Source of the DNA: Hydrogenophilales bacterium
Lineage (GTDB): Bacteria > Pseudomonadota > Gammaproteobacteria > Burkholderiales > Thiobacillaceae
Direction: 5' to 3'
Assembly: GCA_016719465.1 (NCBI GenBank)
Contig: JADJYY010000014.1
Span: 1-64,000, forward strand
DNA length: 64,000 nt
A program made the position numbers and the translations under genes. The notes under the pieces are model-generated. The model searched no databases, had not been told where the DNA came from, and was given only the letters and a program-made list of their open reading frames with translations. This document shows positions 33,925-42,356 of this stretch, piece after piece. Position 1 is the first letter of the stretch; every line of letters starts with the position of its first letter.

Positions 33925-34403
33925 CACCCGGCCACGAGCAGGCAAACCGCCTCGGCGGCGATGCCCTCCTCCCGTCCGGTGAAACCCAGTCTTTCCGTGG
34001 TGGTGGCCTTCACGTTCACGCTGGCATCCGCGATGCCGAGATCGCCGGCCAGGTTCGCCCGCATGGCGGGAATATGGGTGGCCATCCTGGGTGCCTGGGC
34101 AATGATGGTGGCGTCGACATTGCCCACCTTCCAGCCATGTTGTTCCAGCAAGCCCGCCACATGGCGCAGCAATTCCCGGCTGTCGATGCCCTTGTAGCGC
34201 GCGTCGCTGTCGGGAAAGTGGCGGCCGATATCTCCCAGGCCGGCCGCGCCCAGCAAGGCATCACAAATGGCGTGGATCAGCACGTCGGCGTCGGAATGGC
34301 CGAGCAGGCCGCGATCGTGGGGAATGTCCACGCCGCCGATGACCAGGCGCCGGTCCCCGGCGAAAGCGTGCACGTCGAAACCGTGGCCGATGCGGATATT
34401 CAT
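33924..34403 (-). CDS. ispF: 2-C-methyl-D-erythritol 2,4-cyclodiphosphate synthase
   Basis: IspF closes the cyclodiphosphate ring in the MEP pathway to isoprenoids. The 159-residue protein has the usual length and metal-binding residues: GHGFDVHAF (Asp and His ligands), HSDADVLIHAICDALLGA, the FPDSDARYKGIDS loop and the C-terminal VKATTTERLGFTGREEGIAA. The ATG at 34403 places MNIRIGHGFDVH at the start; a longer frame to 34472 adds unrelated residues. ispD, its common neighbour, is not in the window. Confidence 0.95.
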   Translation of the reverse strand: MNIRIGHGFDVHAFAGDRRLVIGGVDIPHDRGLLGHSDADVLIHAICDALLGAAGLGDIGRHFPDSDARYKGIDSRELLRHVAGLLEQHGWKVGNVDATIIAQAPRMATHIPAMRANLAGDLGIADASVNVKATTTERLGFTGREEGIAAEAVCLLVAG

Positions 34404-34542
34404 GGCGGGACTCCAAATTCCAATGTCATGGTTCGAGGGGGAATGCCGGTATCCAGGCCCCCCGGCGGGCAACGCGAACGATGAAGGCGGGAGTCATGGA
34501 GGACGGTTAGAATGGCGCGTTTTTTTCACGAGCGAGTTTGCC

Positions 34543-34890
34543 ATGAAACTCTACGGCATCCCCAATTGCAGCACCGTCAAGAAGGCCCGGGCCTGGCTGG
34601 AGGAACGGGACATCCCCTACGAATTCCACGACTTCAAGAAGGAGGGCGTGCCGGAACCCCTCATGAAGCGGCTGTGCAAGTTGCTGGGCTGGGAAGCCCT
34701 GGTCAATCGCAGCGGCCAGACCTGGCGCAAGCTCGACGACGCGCGCAAGGCCCAGGTCAAGGATGTCGCCAGCGCCATTGCCCTGATGAAGGAAAACGCC
34801 AGCGTCATCAAGCGTCCCATCCTGGACCGGGATGGCCAATACCAGGTGGGCTTCAGCGAAGAGAACTACGGCGCTTTCTTCGGAGAATGA
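34543..34890 (+). CDS. ArsC/Spx-family protein, YffB-like
   Basis: The 115-residue thioredoxin-fold protein begins KLYGIPNCSTVKKARAWL, with a single Cys at position 9 in the place of the ArsC catalytic Cys. ASVIKRPILDRDGQYQVGFSE (shortened) matches the C-terminal ArsC/YffB motif. YffB proteins may act in glutathione-dependent thiol chemistry; arsenate reduction is not established. It lies upstream of dapE, the same order as yffB-dapE in E. coli. Confidence 0.85.
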   Translation: MKLYGIPNCSTVKKARAWLEERDIPYEFHDFKKEGVPEPLMKRLCKLLGWEALVNRSGQTWRKLDDARKAQVKDVASAIALMKENASVIKRPILDRDGQYQVGFSEENYGAFFGE

Positions 34891-34971
34891 ACTTGAGAAA
34901 GTTACGGTTATTCTCTGTTTCATTTAGGCATTCCTCCACAGGCACCAACCCGGCCAGGGCGGCGGCAGTCC

Positions 34972-36105
34972 ATGACGAGTAAGGTGCTGGCCCATGCCCG
35001 GGAATTGATCGGCCGGCGTTCCGTGACCCCCGCCGACGCCGGCTGCCAGGCCTGGCTGGGGCAAAGATTGGCCGACCTGGGCTTCGCCATCGAACCGGTC
35101 AACAGCGGCGAGGTCACCAACCTGTGGGCGCGCCGGGGGAATTCCACCCCCCTGGTCTGCTTCGCCGGCCATACCGACGTGGTGCCCACCGGACCGCTGG
35201 AACAGTGGAACAGCGACCCGTTCTCCCCCGTCGAGCGGGACGGCCAGCTCTACGGCCGGGGCGCGGCCGACATGAAGGGCTCCATCGCCGCCTTCCTGGC
35301 CGCCGTGGAGGATTTCCTCGCCGACCATCCCGGCCATGCCGGCTCCATCGCCTGGCTCATCACCTCCGACGAGGAAGGTCCCGCCGTGGACGGCACCGTG
35401 AAGGTGGTGGAAAGGCTGACGGCCCGCAACGAGCGCATCGACGCCTGCATCGTCGGCGAACCCACCTGCGTTTCCCGCTTCGGCGACACCATGAAGAACG
35501 GCCGCCGCGGTTCCCTGCACGGCCGCCTGCGGGTCAAGGGCGTCCAGGCCCACATCGCCTATCCCGAGATGGGCAAAAACCCCATCCACCTGGCGGCCCC
35601 CGCCATCGCCGAACTGGCCGACACGGTCTGGGACGCGGGCAACGACTACTTCCCGCCCACCACCTGGCAGATCTCCAACATGCACGGCGGCACCGGCGCC
35701 ACCAACGTGGTGCCCGGCCACGCCGACATCGTCTTCAACTTCCGCCACGGCACCGCCAGCCCGGTGGAAAACCTGCAAACCCGGGTCCATGCCATCCTGG
35801 ACAAGCACAAGCTGGACTACGACCTGGAATGGGAGGTCGGCGCCAAGCCCTTCCTGACGCCGCGCGGCAAGCTGGTGGACGCCCTGTCCGCCGCGATCCG
35901 CGACACGACCGGTATCGAGCCCGAGCTTTCCACCACCGGCGGCACCTCGGACGGCCGCTTCATCGCCGATATCGCCCGGGAAGTGGTGGAATTCGGCCCC
36001 ATCAACGCAAGCATCCACAAGATCGACGAACACGTCGGCGTGGCGGAGCTGGAACAGCTCGCCAGGGTCTACAAGGGCGTCCTGGAAAGGCTGTTGCATG
36101 CTTGA
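34972..36105 (+). CDS. dapE: Succinyl-diaminopimelate desuccinylase
   Basis: DapE removes succinate from N-succinyl-LL-diaminopimelate in lysine and peptidoglycan precursor synthesis. The 377-residue M20 metallohydrolase has its zinc ligands in CFAGHTDVVPTG, GRGAADMKGSIAAF, ITSDEEGPAVDGT (catalytic Glu) and VGEPTC, and the C-terminal His in INASIHKIDEHV. The central dimerisation domain is at about 180-290. It overlaps prmB by eight bases. Confidence 0.96.
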   Translation: MTSKVLAHARELIGRRSVTPADAGCQAWLGQRLADLGFAIEPVNSGEVTNLWARRGNSTPLVCFAGHTDVVPTGPLEQWNSDPFSPVERDGQLYGRGAADMKGSIAAFLAAVEDFLADHPGHAGSIAWLITSDEEGPAVDGTVKVVERLTARNERIDACIVGEPTCVSRFGDTMKNGRRGSLHGRLRVKGVQAHIAYPEMGKNPIHLAAPAIAELADTVWDAGNDYFPPTTWQISNMHGGTGATNVVPGHADIVFNFRHGTASPVENLQTRVHAILDKHKLDYDLEWEVGAKPFLTPRGKLVDALSAAIRDTTGIEPELSTTGGTSDGRFIADIAREVVEFGPINASIHKIDEHVGVAELEQLARVYKGVLERLLHA

Positions 36106-37006
36106 GCCCGCCCGGCGAGAACTCGCGACCCCGCGTGACTGGCTACGCTTCGCCGTGTCCCGCTTCAACGAGGCCGGCCTGTTCTTCGGCCATGGCACCG
36201 GCGATGCCTACGACGAGGCGGCTTACCTGATCCTGCATACCCTGCACCTGCCCCTGGACCGGCTGGATCCCTTCCTGGACGCCCGCCTGCTGCCCGAGGA
36301 GCGCGGGCGGCTGGCCGCCATCCTGGAACGACGCATCCGGGAGCGGGTCCCGGCGCCCTACCTCACCCGCGAGGCCTGGCTGCACGGTTATCGTTTTTAC
36401 GTGGACGAGCGGGTGATCGTGCCCCGCTCCTTCCTGGCGCCCATGATCCTGGAGCACTTCCAGCCCTGGCTCGCGGAGCCGGAGCGCGTCCTCGCGGCCC
36501 TGGACCTGTGCACCGGCTCCGGCTGCCTGGCCATCCTGCTGGCGGAAGCCTTCCCGGATGCCGCCGTGGACGCGGTGGACCTGTCGCCGGATGCCCTGGA
36601 GGTGGCCCGTCGCAACGTCGCCGACTATGGCCTGGGGGAAAGGATCCGGCTTCACCAGGGCGATCTGTTCGCGCCGCTGGAAGGCGACACGCGAAACCCC
36701 GCGACCTACGACCTCATCGTGTCAAACCCGCCCTACGTCAACGCCGAATCCGTCGCCGCCCTGCCGCCGGAGTATCGCCACGAGCCGTCCCTGGCCCTGG
36801 GTTCCGGCGAGGACGGTCTGGACGCCACCCGCGTCATCCTGCGCCAGGCCGCCCGTCACATGAATCCCGGCGGCCTGTTGGCGGTGGAGATCGGCCACAA
36901 CCGGGAAGCGCTGGAAGCCGCGTTTCCCGACCTGGATTTCGCCTGGCCGCGGATCGAAGGCGGCGAAGACACGGTGTTCCTGTTGACGCGCGAACAATTG
37001 CGGTAA
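36098..37006 (+). CDS. prmB: Ribosomal protein L3 glutamine methyltransferase
   Basis: PrmB methylates a conserved Gln of ribosomal protein L3 in the Gln-Gly-Gly context. The 302-residue protein has an N-terminal helical substrate domain (1-90) and a Rossmann methyltransferase core with LDLCTGSGCLAILLAEAFP (SAM loop, about 133-151), VDAVDLSPDALEVARRN, and the catalytic NPPY motif in VSNPPYVNAES. The L3-specific N-terminal stretch (NEAGLFFGHGTGDAYDEA) separates PrmB from the release-factor enzyme PrmC. It is translationally coupled to dapE. Confidence 0.94.
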   Translation: MLEPARRELATPRDWLRFAVSRFNEAGLFFGHGTGDAYDEAAYLILHTLHLPLDRLDPFLDARLLPEERGRLAAILERRIRERVPAPYLTREAWLHGYRFYVDERVIVPRSFLAPMILEHFQPWLAEPERVLAALDLCTGSGCLAILLAEAFPDAAVDAVDLSPDALEVARRNVADYGLGERIRLHQGDLFAPLEGDTRNPATYDLIVSNPPYVNAESVAALPPEYRHEPSLALGSGEDGLDATRVILRQAARHMNPGGLLAVEIGHNREALEAAFPDLDFAWPRIEGGEDTVFLLTREQLR

Positions 37007-37046
37007 TCCGCACCCCCTATAATCCATTTCCCGAAAGCGCCACCCC

Positions 37047-37733
37047 ATGGAGCCCGTCATGGAACAAATCGATATCTTCGTAGCCTCCCTCACCTCGTTC
37101 TGGACCGAGCTCGCCAGCTTCATTCCCCAGTTGCTGGGCGCCATCATCGCCCTGGTGCTGGGCTGGATGCTGGCCAAGGTGGCGCGCAGCGGCGTCATGC
37201 GCGTACTGACCCTGCTGAAATTCGACCGGGCCACGGAGAAATCCGGCCTGGAAGCCTTCATGAAGCACGCCGAACTGGATATCTCGGTGGCCTCCGTGAT
37301 CGGCAACCTGGTCTACTGGCTCATCATCCTGGTCATGATCGTCACCGTGGCCAACTCCCTGGGCCTGCAGATGGTGGCGGACCTGTTCAACAAGGTGGTG
37401 CTGTACATCCCCAACGTCATCGTCGCCATCCTGGTCCTGGTGTTCGGCACCATCCTGGCGCGCTTCATCAACCGGCTGGTGTTCGCCTGGCTCAACAACA
37501 TGGAGTTCGACGGCGCCCTGACTGTGTCCACCTTCTCCGAGTACGCCATGATGGTGTTCGTGTTCTTCATCGCCATGGAACAGTTGCAGATCGCCAACGA
37601 ACTGCTCACCGCCGCCTTCATCATCGCCTTCGGCGCCATCGGCCTGGCCTTCGCCATCGCCTTCGGCCTGGGCGCCAGGGACTGGGCCGCCAGGGTGATC
37701 GAACGCCTGGTCGAGAAGAAACACCACAACTGA
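37047..37733 (+). CDS. Membrane protein of the small MscS-like conserved TM-helix family
   Basis: The 228-residue inner-membrane protein has about five hydrophobic segments, near 23-45, 88-108, 120-145, 165-185 and 190-212. Repeated elements such as LGWMLAKVARSGVMRVL and VFGTILARFINRLVF match the conserved TM-helix proteins related to mechanosensitive channels of small conductance. It lacks the cytoplasmic beta domain of MscS. Channel activity is therefore not established. It starts 40 bases after prmB. Confidence 0.75.
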   Translation: MEPVMEQIDIFVASLTSFWTELASFIPQLLGAIIALVLGWMLAKVARSGVMRVLTLLKFDRATEKSGLEAFMKHAELDISVASVIGNLVYWLIILVMIVTVANSLGLQMVADLFNKVVLYIPNVIVAILVLVFGTILARFINRLVFAWLNNMEFDGALTVSTFSEYAMMVFVFFIAMEQLQIANELLTAAFIIAFGAIGLAFAIAFGLGARDWAARVIERLVEKKHHN

Positions 37734-37752
37734 GGCCCTGGCGGCAGCCGGC

Positions 37753-38223
37753 ATGGGCAGGCTCGGCAACATCTTCATCCATGCCGGCATCTGGCTCGGC
37801 CTGGGGCTGCTGTTCTACGTTTTTTTCCTGCGCCAGGAAGCGCCGCCCGTCCAGATCGTGGGATCCGACCGGGTGGAACTGGCCCGCGCCCGCGACGGCC
37901 ATTTCCATATCGACGGCGCCATCCAGGGCAAGCCCGTGCGCTTCCTCATCGATACCGGCGCCAGCACGGTTTCAATTCCACGGCGACTCGCCGACAGGAT
38001 CGGCCTGGGCTGCGACATCGTCTCCACCTTCCGCACCGCCAACGGCCTCGTCCAGGGCTGCACCAGCCGCGTCGCCGAACTGGATTTCGGCCCCTTCCGC
38101 GTCGAGAACCTGGCCGTGGCCATTCTCCCCAACCTGACCAGTGACGCCCTGCTGGGCATGAATGCCCTGCGCCACGTGCGCATGGAGCAGACCGCCGATC
38201 GCCTCAGCCTGTCCAACCCGTGA
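37753..38223 (+). CDS. Membrane-anchored retropepsin-like aspartic protease (clan AA)
   Basis: The 156-residue protein has one N-terminal membrane segment (about 9-26) and a single retropepsin domain with the active-site triad LIDTGAST (Asp at about residue 73) and the second hydrophobic-hydrophobic-Gly motif in ALLGMNAL. Such single-domain proteases work as homodimers. The periplasmic orientation is inferred from the anchor. The family corresponds to the TIGR02281 group. It follows the TM-helix gene by 19 bases. Confidence 0.82.
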   Translation: MGRLGNIFIHAGIWLGLGLLFYVFFLRQEAPPVQIVGSDRVELARARDGHFHIDGAIQGKPVRFLIDTGASTVSIPRRLADRIGLGCDIVSTFRTANGLVQGCTSRVAELDFGPFRVENLAVAILPNLTSDALLGMNALRHVRMEQTADRLSLSNP

Positions 38224-38274
38224 CGGCGGCGGAGTTCAAGAAAGCATCGTCCCGGAGGCTCCGGCTTCGGATGA

Positions 38275-38631
38275 TCAAGGCGCTGGAGGCGGCATGGGCA
38301 TCCAGGGATAAATGATTGGCCACCCCATCGGGTAAGCGGGAGGCCAGTAAGGTGCCAATGGCCAAACGGGGGGACTTTCAGGCTGCCATAGCCAGTAGAA
38401 CATCGCGCGGTTTTGCTGTTCCAGCGCCTGGGCCGAGAACCGATCTGGCATTGGATAGACCCCATAGGGCAACTGGGCACCCCGCGTGCTTTCCCGCTCC
38501 GCGAACAGGCGCAAAGCCAGTTCGCTGTTGGCATCGGCCATGGAGCCAGTGGGCTGGCCGCCCGCCATCGAAGTCAAGGGGACCAGCATGGCCAGAACAA
38601 CCATCAAAAGGTCAATCCTTGTGCGCATCAT
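38275..38631 (-). CDS. Small secreted Pro/Trp/Tyr-rich protein at the end of the RHS-CsgG operon
   Basis: The 118-residue protein has a signal peptide (about 1-23, LLMVVLAMLVPLTSMAGG). The mature part carries a helical NSELALRLFAERESTRGAQ stretch and a C-terminal half dominated by Pro, Trp, Tyr and Met (PPVWPLAPYWPPAYPMGWPI and on). No domain is recognised. It starts 39 bases after the large PDZ-TPR-CsgG gene and reads in the same direction, so it probably belongs to that operon. It could be a surface or wall-associated factor, but this is a guess. Confidence 0.6.
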   Translation of the reverse strand: MMRTRIDLLMVVLAMLVPLTSMAGGQPTGSMADANSELALRLFAERESTRGAQLPYGVYPMPDRFSAQALEQQNRAMFYWLWQPESPPVWPLAPYWPPAYPMGWPIIYPWMPMPPPAP

Positions 38632-38669
38632 CCCGCTCCTTGTCGTGCTCCGGATCTGCCTTGCCCCAC

Positions 38670-40706
38670 TCAGGGGTGGCGGAAATAATCCTGGGGTACC
38701 TGATTGATGACGAAATACGTGGCCTTCTGGATGCAGTCCCTGATGGCCAGTTCCATGGGGGTGTTGCGATACGCGCCCAGTCCCACCGGCATGGAAATGC
38801 CCCCGGCGCTGAGACGGGCGCCCACGCCGGCGCTATAGGAGTGGGCCGTTCCGGGAATGCGCTGGGCCACCAGTACGCGGCCACTGCGCACCTCCACGGC
38901 CCGAACATCGATGGCCATCTCGGAAAACTTCGTTGATTGACGCACCGACATGCCCATCTGGGGCATGAAGCTGGAGTACGCCATCCCGCCCGCCTCCGGT
39001 TCGAATTCGGAGACCACCCCGTAGACCATGATGTCCGCCACGTCCATCTCCCCCCCTGGCATGGCCCCGCCCTGGACCGCCATGGCCGAGCGGGACAGGG
39101 CCTGTTCAGCCGCCAGCCCCTGGATGTCCATGCGTTCCACCACATTGAAATAGCCGCTCTGGTGCAGGGAGGTCAGGAACATCTCGCGCAGGCCATCGCC
39201 GATCTGCTGGTTGGCCTTGGCCGCCTTGACCTGGAAATCGCCCACGGCCACGCTGGCCCGCCGTCCGTCGCCTCGGGCCGCCGCCGAATCGCTCGCGGCG
39301 CCGGAGACGGGTGTGGGAGCGCCGGATGGCGGCGTGATTTGCTGGAGCGCCAGCCGACCTAGCTCGCCCTGGGGATCCAGTTCCGCCACCCTGCGCAGGT
39401 AAGCGACGCCCTCCTGCTCGCGACCCATACGCCGCAGATTGAGGCCGGCATTGAACCAGGTAACAACGTGACCTGAATCAAGGGCCAGACACCGCTCGAA
39501 GGCCGTCAGGGCTTCCTCCTCGCGGCCGGCACCGGACAAGGCCAAACCCAGGTCGCCCCATGCCGAGGCGTCCTCCGGTTTAACCTCGGTGAATTTTTGG
39601 AGATGGAAGATCGCCTTCTCCCAATCCATTCGCGAGATTGCCAGGGAAGCAAGCGTGGCATGGCCACCGATGTTGTGTTCATCCAGCGCCAAAGCCCGTT
39701 CAGCGCTGACACGGGCATCGTCGAACTGGCCCAGCCGTTGCTGATACCAGCTGATGCGCGCATGAATCCAGGCGTTCTCGCCCACGGCGGCCAAGGCGCG
39801 GCGCTCGGATTCGATGGCGCCGGGAAGGTCGCCTTTCCGGTCATGCAGTTCAGCCATGCGCGCCCAGCCTTCCAAACGCTGGGGCAGAAGACCAATCGCC
39901 CGCTCGAACAGGCGGCCTGCCGCATCCCACCTTCCGGCATCCAATTCCAGGTCTCCCCGTTCCAGCAGACAGTCGAATTCGGACAAGGCGCCTATTTGCC
40001 CGCGCGCGCAGGGGTCCTTCGTCACCGGTGTGGAGGGGGCCACCAAGGCAGCCGATGCGGCCGAAGATTCGGCCGCCCGGACGGGAGATCCTTGCCCCGT
40101 GACAAGGCGCAGCGTCCGGCGCCAGCCGTCCCGGCTGATGCGCAATTCCAGCGGCGCGGCGCCGTCCAGGCCCCCGACCAGGGCGGCGAAATCCGCCGCG
40201 CCGCCGATGGCCTTGCCCTGGGCCTCGTGGATCAGATCCCCCACGGCCAGGCCGGCATTCGCCGCGGGGCTGCCTGGCTCGACGGCGCTGACGCGAGCGG
40301 CGGGACCGCCCACCTCGGCATCCACCACCCGCAATCCCAGGCGCGGCGGCGTGGAGGACGGCCCAGCCGCCGCGGCGGGCACATCGGGATCGCCCACCAG
40401 TGACATCTGTCGGCGCCAGCCGCCCCGTTCGACGATGAGCGGAACCGCCCGCCCCGCCCCGCGAGCCTTGAGAAAGTCCACCAATGCCGCCGCTCCCTCG
40501 ACGGGAAGACCATCCACCTCGCGGATCAGGTCACCCGCCTGCAAGCCGGCTCGGGCCGCCGGGGAAGCCGTCACCACTTGGCTGACCTCCACCCCCCCTC
40601 CCGGCGCATCCCTGAACCGCAGGCCCAGACCGGCAGCCGCGACCAAGCCGACCCACCACACCGCAAGTAGGACAAGCAGCAGGCGGAAATTCGCACTCGC
40701 GGCCAT
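38670..40706 (-). CDS. PDZ-PDZ-TPR-CsgG fusion protein
   Basis: The 678-residue protein has an N-terminal membrane segment (about 7-27), two PDZ domains (about 28-100 and 120-205, each with a GLQAGDLI or GLAVGDLI ligand loop), TPRs (about 240-450) and a CsgG-like domain (about 485-678). The last begins VAVGDFQVKAAKANQQIGDG. CsgG proteins form nonameric outer-membrane pores or related periplasmic scaffolds, but this one has no lipobox, unlike CsgG itself. Its CsgG domain is very close to that of the 41293-42297 protein, so one arose by duplication. It lies ten bases after the lipoprotein gene. A role in assembling or exporting the RHS protein is an inference from linkage. Confidence 0.82.
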   Translation of the reverse strand: MAASANFRLLLVLLAVWWVGLVAAAGLGLRFRDAPGGGVEVSQVVTASPAARAGLQAGDLIREVDGLPVEGAAALVDFLKARGAGRAVPLIVERGGWRRQMSLVGDPDVPAAAAGPSSTPPRLGLRVVDAEVGGPAARVSAVEPGSPAANAGLAVGDLIHEAQGKAIGGAADFAALVGGLDGAAPLELRISRDGWRRTLRLVTGQGSPVRAAESSAASAALVAPSTPVTKDPCARGQIGALSEFDCLLERGDLELDAGRWDAAGRLFERAIGLLPQRLEGWARMAELHDRKGDLPGAIESERRALAAVGENAWIHARISWYQQRLGQFDDARVSAERALALDEHNIGGHATLASLAISRMDWEKAIFHLQKFTEVKPEDASAWGDLGLALSGAGREEEALTAFERCLALDSGHVVTWFNAGLNLRRMGREQEGVAYLRRVAELDPQGELGRLALQQITPPSGAPTPVSGAASDSAAARGDGRRASVAVGDFQVKAAKANQQIGDGLREMFLTSLHQSGYFNVVERMDIQGLAAEQALSRSAMAVQGGAMPGGEMDVADIMVYGVVSEFEPEAGGMAYSSFMPQMGMSVRQSTKFSEMAIDVRAVEVRSGRVLVAQRIPGTAHSYSAGVGARLSAGGISMPVGLGAYRNTPMELAIRDCIQKATYFVINQVPQDYFRHP

Positions 40707-40715
40707 ACATCCTTC

Positions 40716-41267
40716 TCAGAGCTCGTATTCCTTGCCCTTCGCCGGCGCGGCGGGTGGCTGGGGCATGGGCACCACGGGCGCGGGCTGGCGGTAGGCGGGT
40801 GGCGTCTGCATGGGAGGCGCCACGGGCCTTTGCGCTGGCCGCCAGGTCGCAAGGCGTTTTTCAAAGGCCTTCTGGAACTCCTCGACGCACTCGTCACCCT
40901 CGTCCCAGTAAGCCATATTCTTCGATACGCCGCAGGTCGCGTCGGCGGTGAGGCTGCCTTGGGCCGACTTCATGATCCCGACTTCCAGGGTGATGGTCAT
41001 GGTCTCCCAGCCGAAAGAGATTTTCTCGGTCTTGTCGCCGCTCACCTGGCCCGCCGCCTCGTTCTGGGATTTGGGCCAGAAACCGATGTCCTGCATGGCC
41101 TGGGCAGCCACACGGGTCCCTTCGGCGACGCTCAGGCTCGGGTGGGATTTGAACTCCAGCTTGGTCTGGTAGGGACCGGCGCAGCCCGCAAGTCCCAGGA
41201 AAACCACGGCCAGCAAGATTGGCCAGTGCAAGTGGCGGGACCGGATCAAGGTCAATGGGCGAGTCAT
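40716..41267 (-). CDS. Lipoprotein of the RHS-CsgG operon
   Basis: The 183-residue protein has a lipoprotein signal peptide with lipobox LAGC (Cys29). The mature part has an N-terminal folded region of about 110 residues (SLSVAEGTRVAAQAMQDIGF, ITLEVGIMKSAQGSLTAD) with two Cys (in TCGV and DECVEEF) that may pair. A Pro-rich tail follows. It probably sits in the outer membrane facing the periplasm, near the neighbouring CsgG proteins, like CsgE/F- or LpoB-type accessory proteins. No family is recognised. It is 26 bases after one CsgG gene and ten before the other. Confidence 0.7.
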   Translation of the reverse strand: MTRPLTLIRSRHLHWPILLAVVFLGLAGCAGPYQTKLEFKSHPSLSVAEGTRVAAQAMQDIGFWPKSQNEAAGQVSGDKTEKISFGWETMTITLEVGIMKSAQGSLTADATCGVSKNMAYWDEGDECVEEFQKAFEKRLATWRPAQRPVAPPMQTPPAYRQPAPVVPMPQPPAAPAKGKEYEL

Positions 41268-41292
41268 GGTCTTACCCCTTTCTGCGGAAGTG

Positions 41293-42297
41293 TCATGGAT
41301 GGCGGAAATAGGTCGCCGGCAGGTTGTCGGACACGTATTGGGTGGCCTGGATCACCGCGTCGCGGATGGCCTTTTCCATGGGCGTGTTGCGGAAGGCCCC
41401 GAAACTGAAGGGCAATGCCTCGCCGGACACCCTGGGCGAGGCACCGAAGGACCCCTTGGAGGCATCCGCCGAGCCGGTGACGCGCCTTGCCATCAGGAGC
41501 CTGCCGCTACGCACGTCCACCACGCGGATGTCGATGGCCATGTGCGAAGTCTTGCCGCCATGGCTGGCGCTGAACGGCACGCTGGGCATGCCCATCTGAA
41601 AATCCGAACCGCTGGCTTCACCCTCGAATTCGGTCACCGCGCCGTAGACCATGATGTCGGCAACCTCCATCTGGGCGCCTGGGATGGCCATGTCCGGCCG
41701 CGCCATGGCGGAGCGGGACAGGGCCTGCTCGGCGGCGAGACCCTTGATGTCGATGCGCTCCACCACGATGAAGCGGCCGCTGTTGTGCAGGGCGGTGAGC
41801 AGCATCTCGCGCAGGCCGTCGCCGATGACCTGGTTGGCGCGCGCCGCCTTGACCTGGAAGTCCCCCACCGCCACCGTCGCCTTGAGTGGGCCGCTGGCCT
41901 CGGGGGGCGGATAGGGCGACGACGGCTGGAGCGGCGGCGGCTCCGCGCCGGCATACGCCGCGGCAGGTGGCGGGGCGCCACCGGGAACCAGGGTCACCTG
42001 CTTCTCCCAGCCCTGGCGCGTGACGGTCAGGTTGACCTGCTGGCCTTCCGGCAGGGAGCGCAGCAGGATAGCGAGGTCACCCGCCTTGAGCACCTTGCGA
42101 CCCTCGGCGTGGGTGATGAGATCGCCGGTCTGCAAGCCGGCCAGGGCAGCCGGCCCGCCCTGCAAGACGGCCGTGATCAGCGCCCCGGGTACGGCGGGCG
42201 AATCGCTGATGCGAATTCCCCAGTGACTGGCCCATGCAATGGAACTGATAAAAAGGGTCGCCAACCATGTCCATTTGAAGCAACTGTTACCCATCAC
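41293..42297 (-). CDS. PDZ-CsgG fusion protein
   Basis: The 334-residue protein has a signal peptide (about 1-24, cleaved near AWAS), one PDZ domain (about 25-105, with GLQTGDLITHAEG), a Pro-rich linker and a CsgG-like domain (about 139-334). The latter starts VAVGDFQVKAARANQVIGDG and ends in TYFRHP. The stretch ERIDIKGLAAEQALSRSAMA has only two or three differences from its paralogue at 38670-40706. No lipobox is present, so it should be periplasmic or inserted in the outer membrane without a lipid. An AGGGG ribosome site is visible. It starts 60 bases after the RHS gene. Confidence 0.82.
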   Translation of the reverse strand: MMGNSCFKWTWLATLFISSIAWASHWGIRISDSPAVPGALITAVLQGGPAALAGLQTGDLITHAEGRKVLKAGDLAILLRSLPEGQQVNLTVTRQGWEKQVTLVPGGAPPPAAAYAGAEPPPLQPSSPYPPPEASGPLKATVAVGDFQVKAARANQVIGDGLREMLLTALHNSGRFIVVERIDIKGLAAEQALSRSAMARPDMAIPGAQMEVADIMVYGAVTEFEGEASGSDFQMGMPSVPFSASHGGKTSHMAIDIRVVDVRSGRLLMARRVTGSADASKGSFGASPRVSGEALPFSFGAFRNTPMEKAIRDAVIQATQYVSDNLPATYFRHP

Positions 42298-42356
42298 ATA
42301 TACCCCTCGGCCCCCAGCCCCTCGGTTGAGGCCAATTCATTCAATCGGCCCTTTAA

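Noticed and set aside
38275..42297. Curli (csg) operon
   Set aside because: Only CsgG-like domains are shared; there are no CsgA/B repeat subunits, no CsgD regulator and no recognisable CsgE/F.
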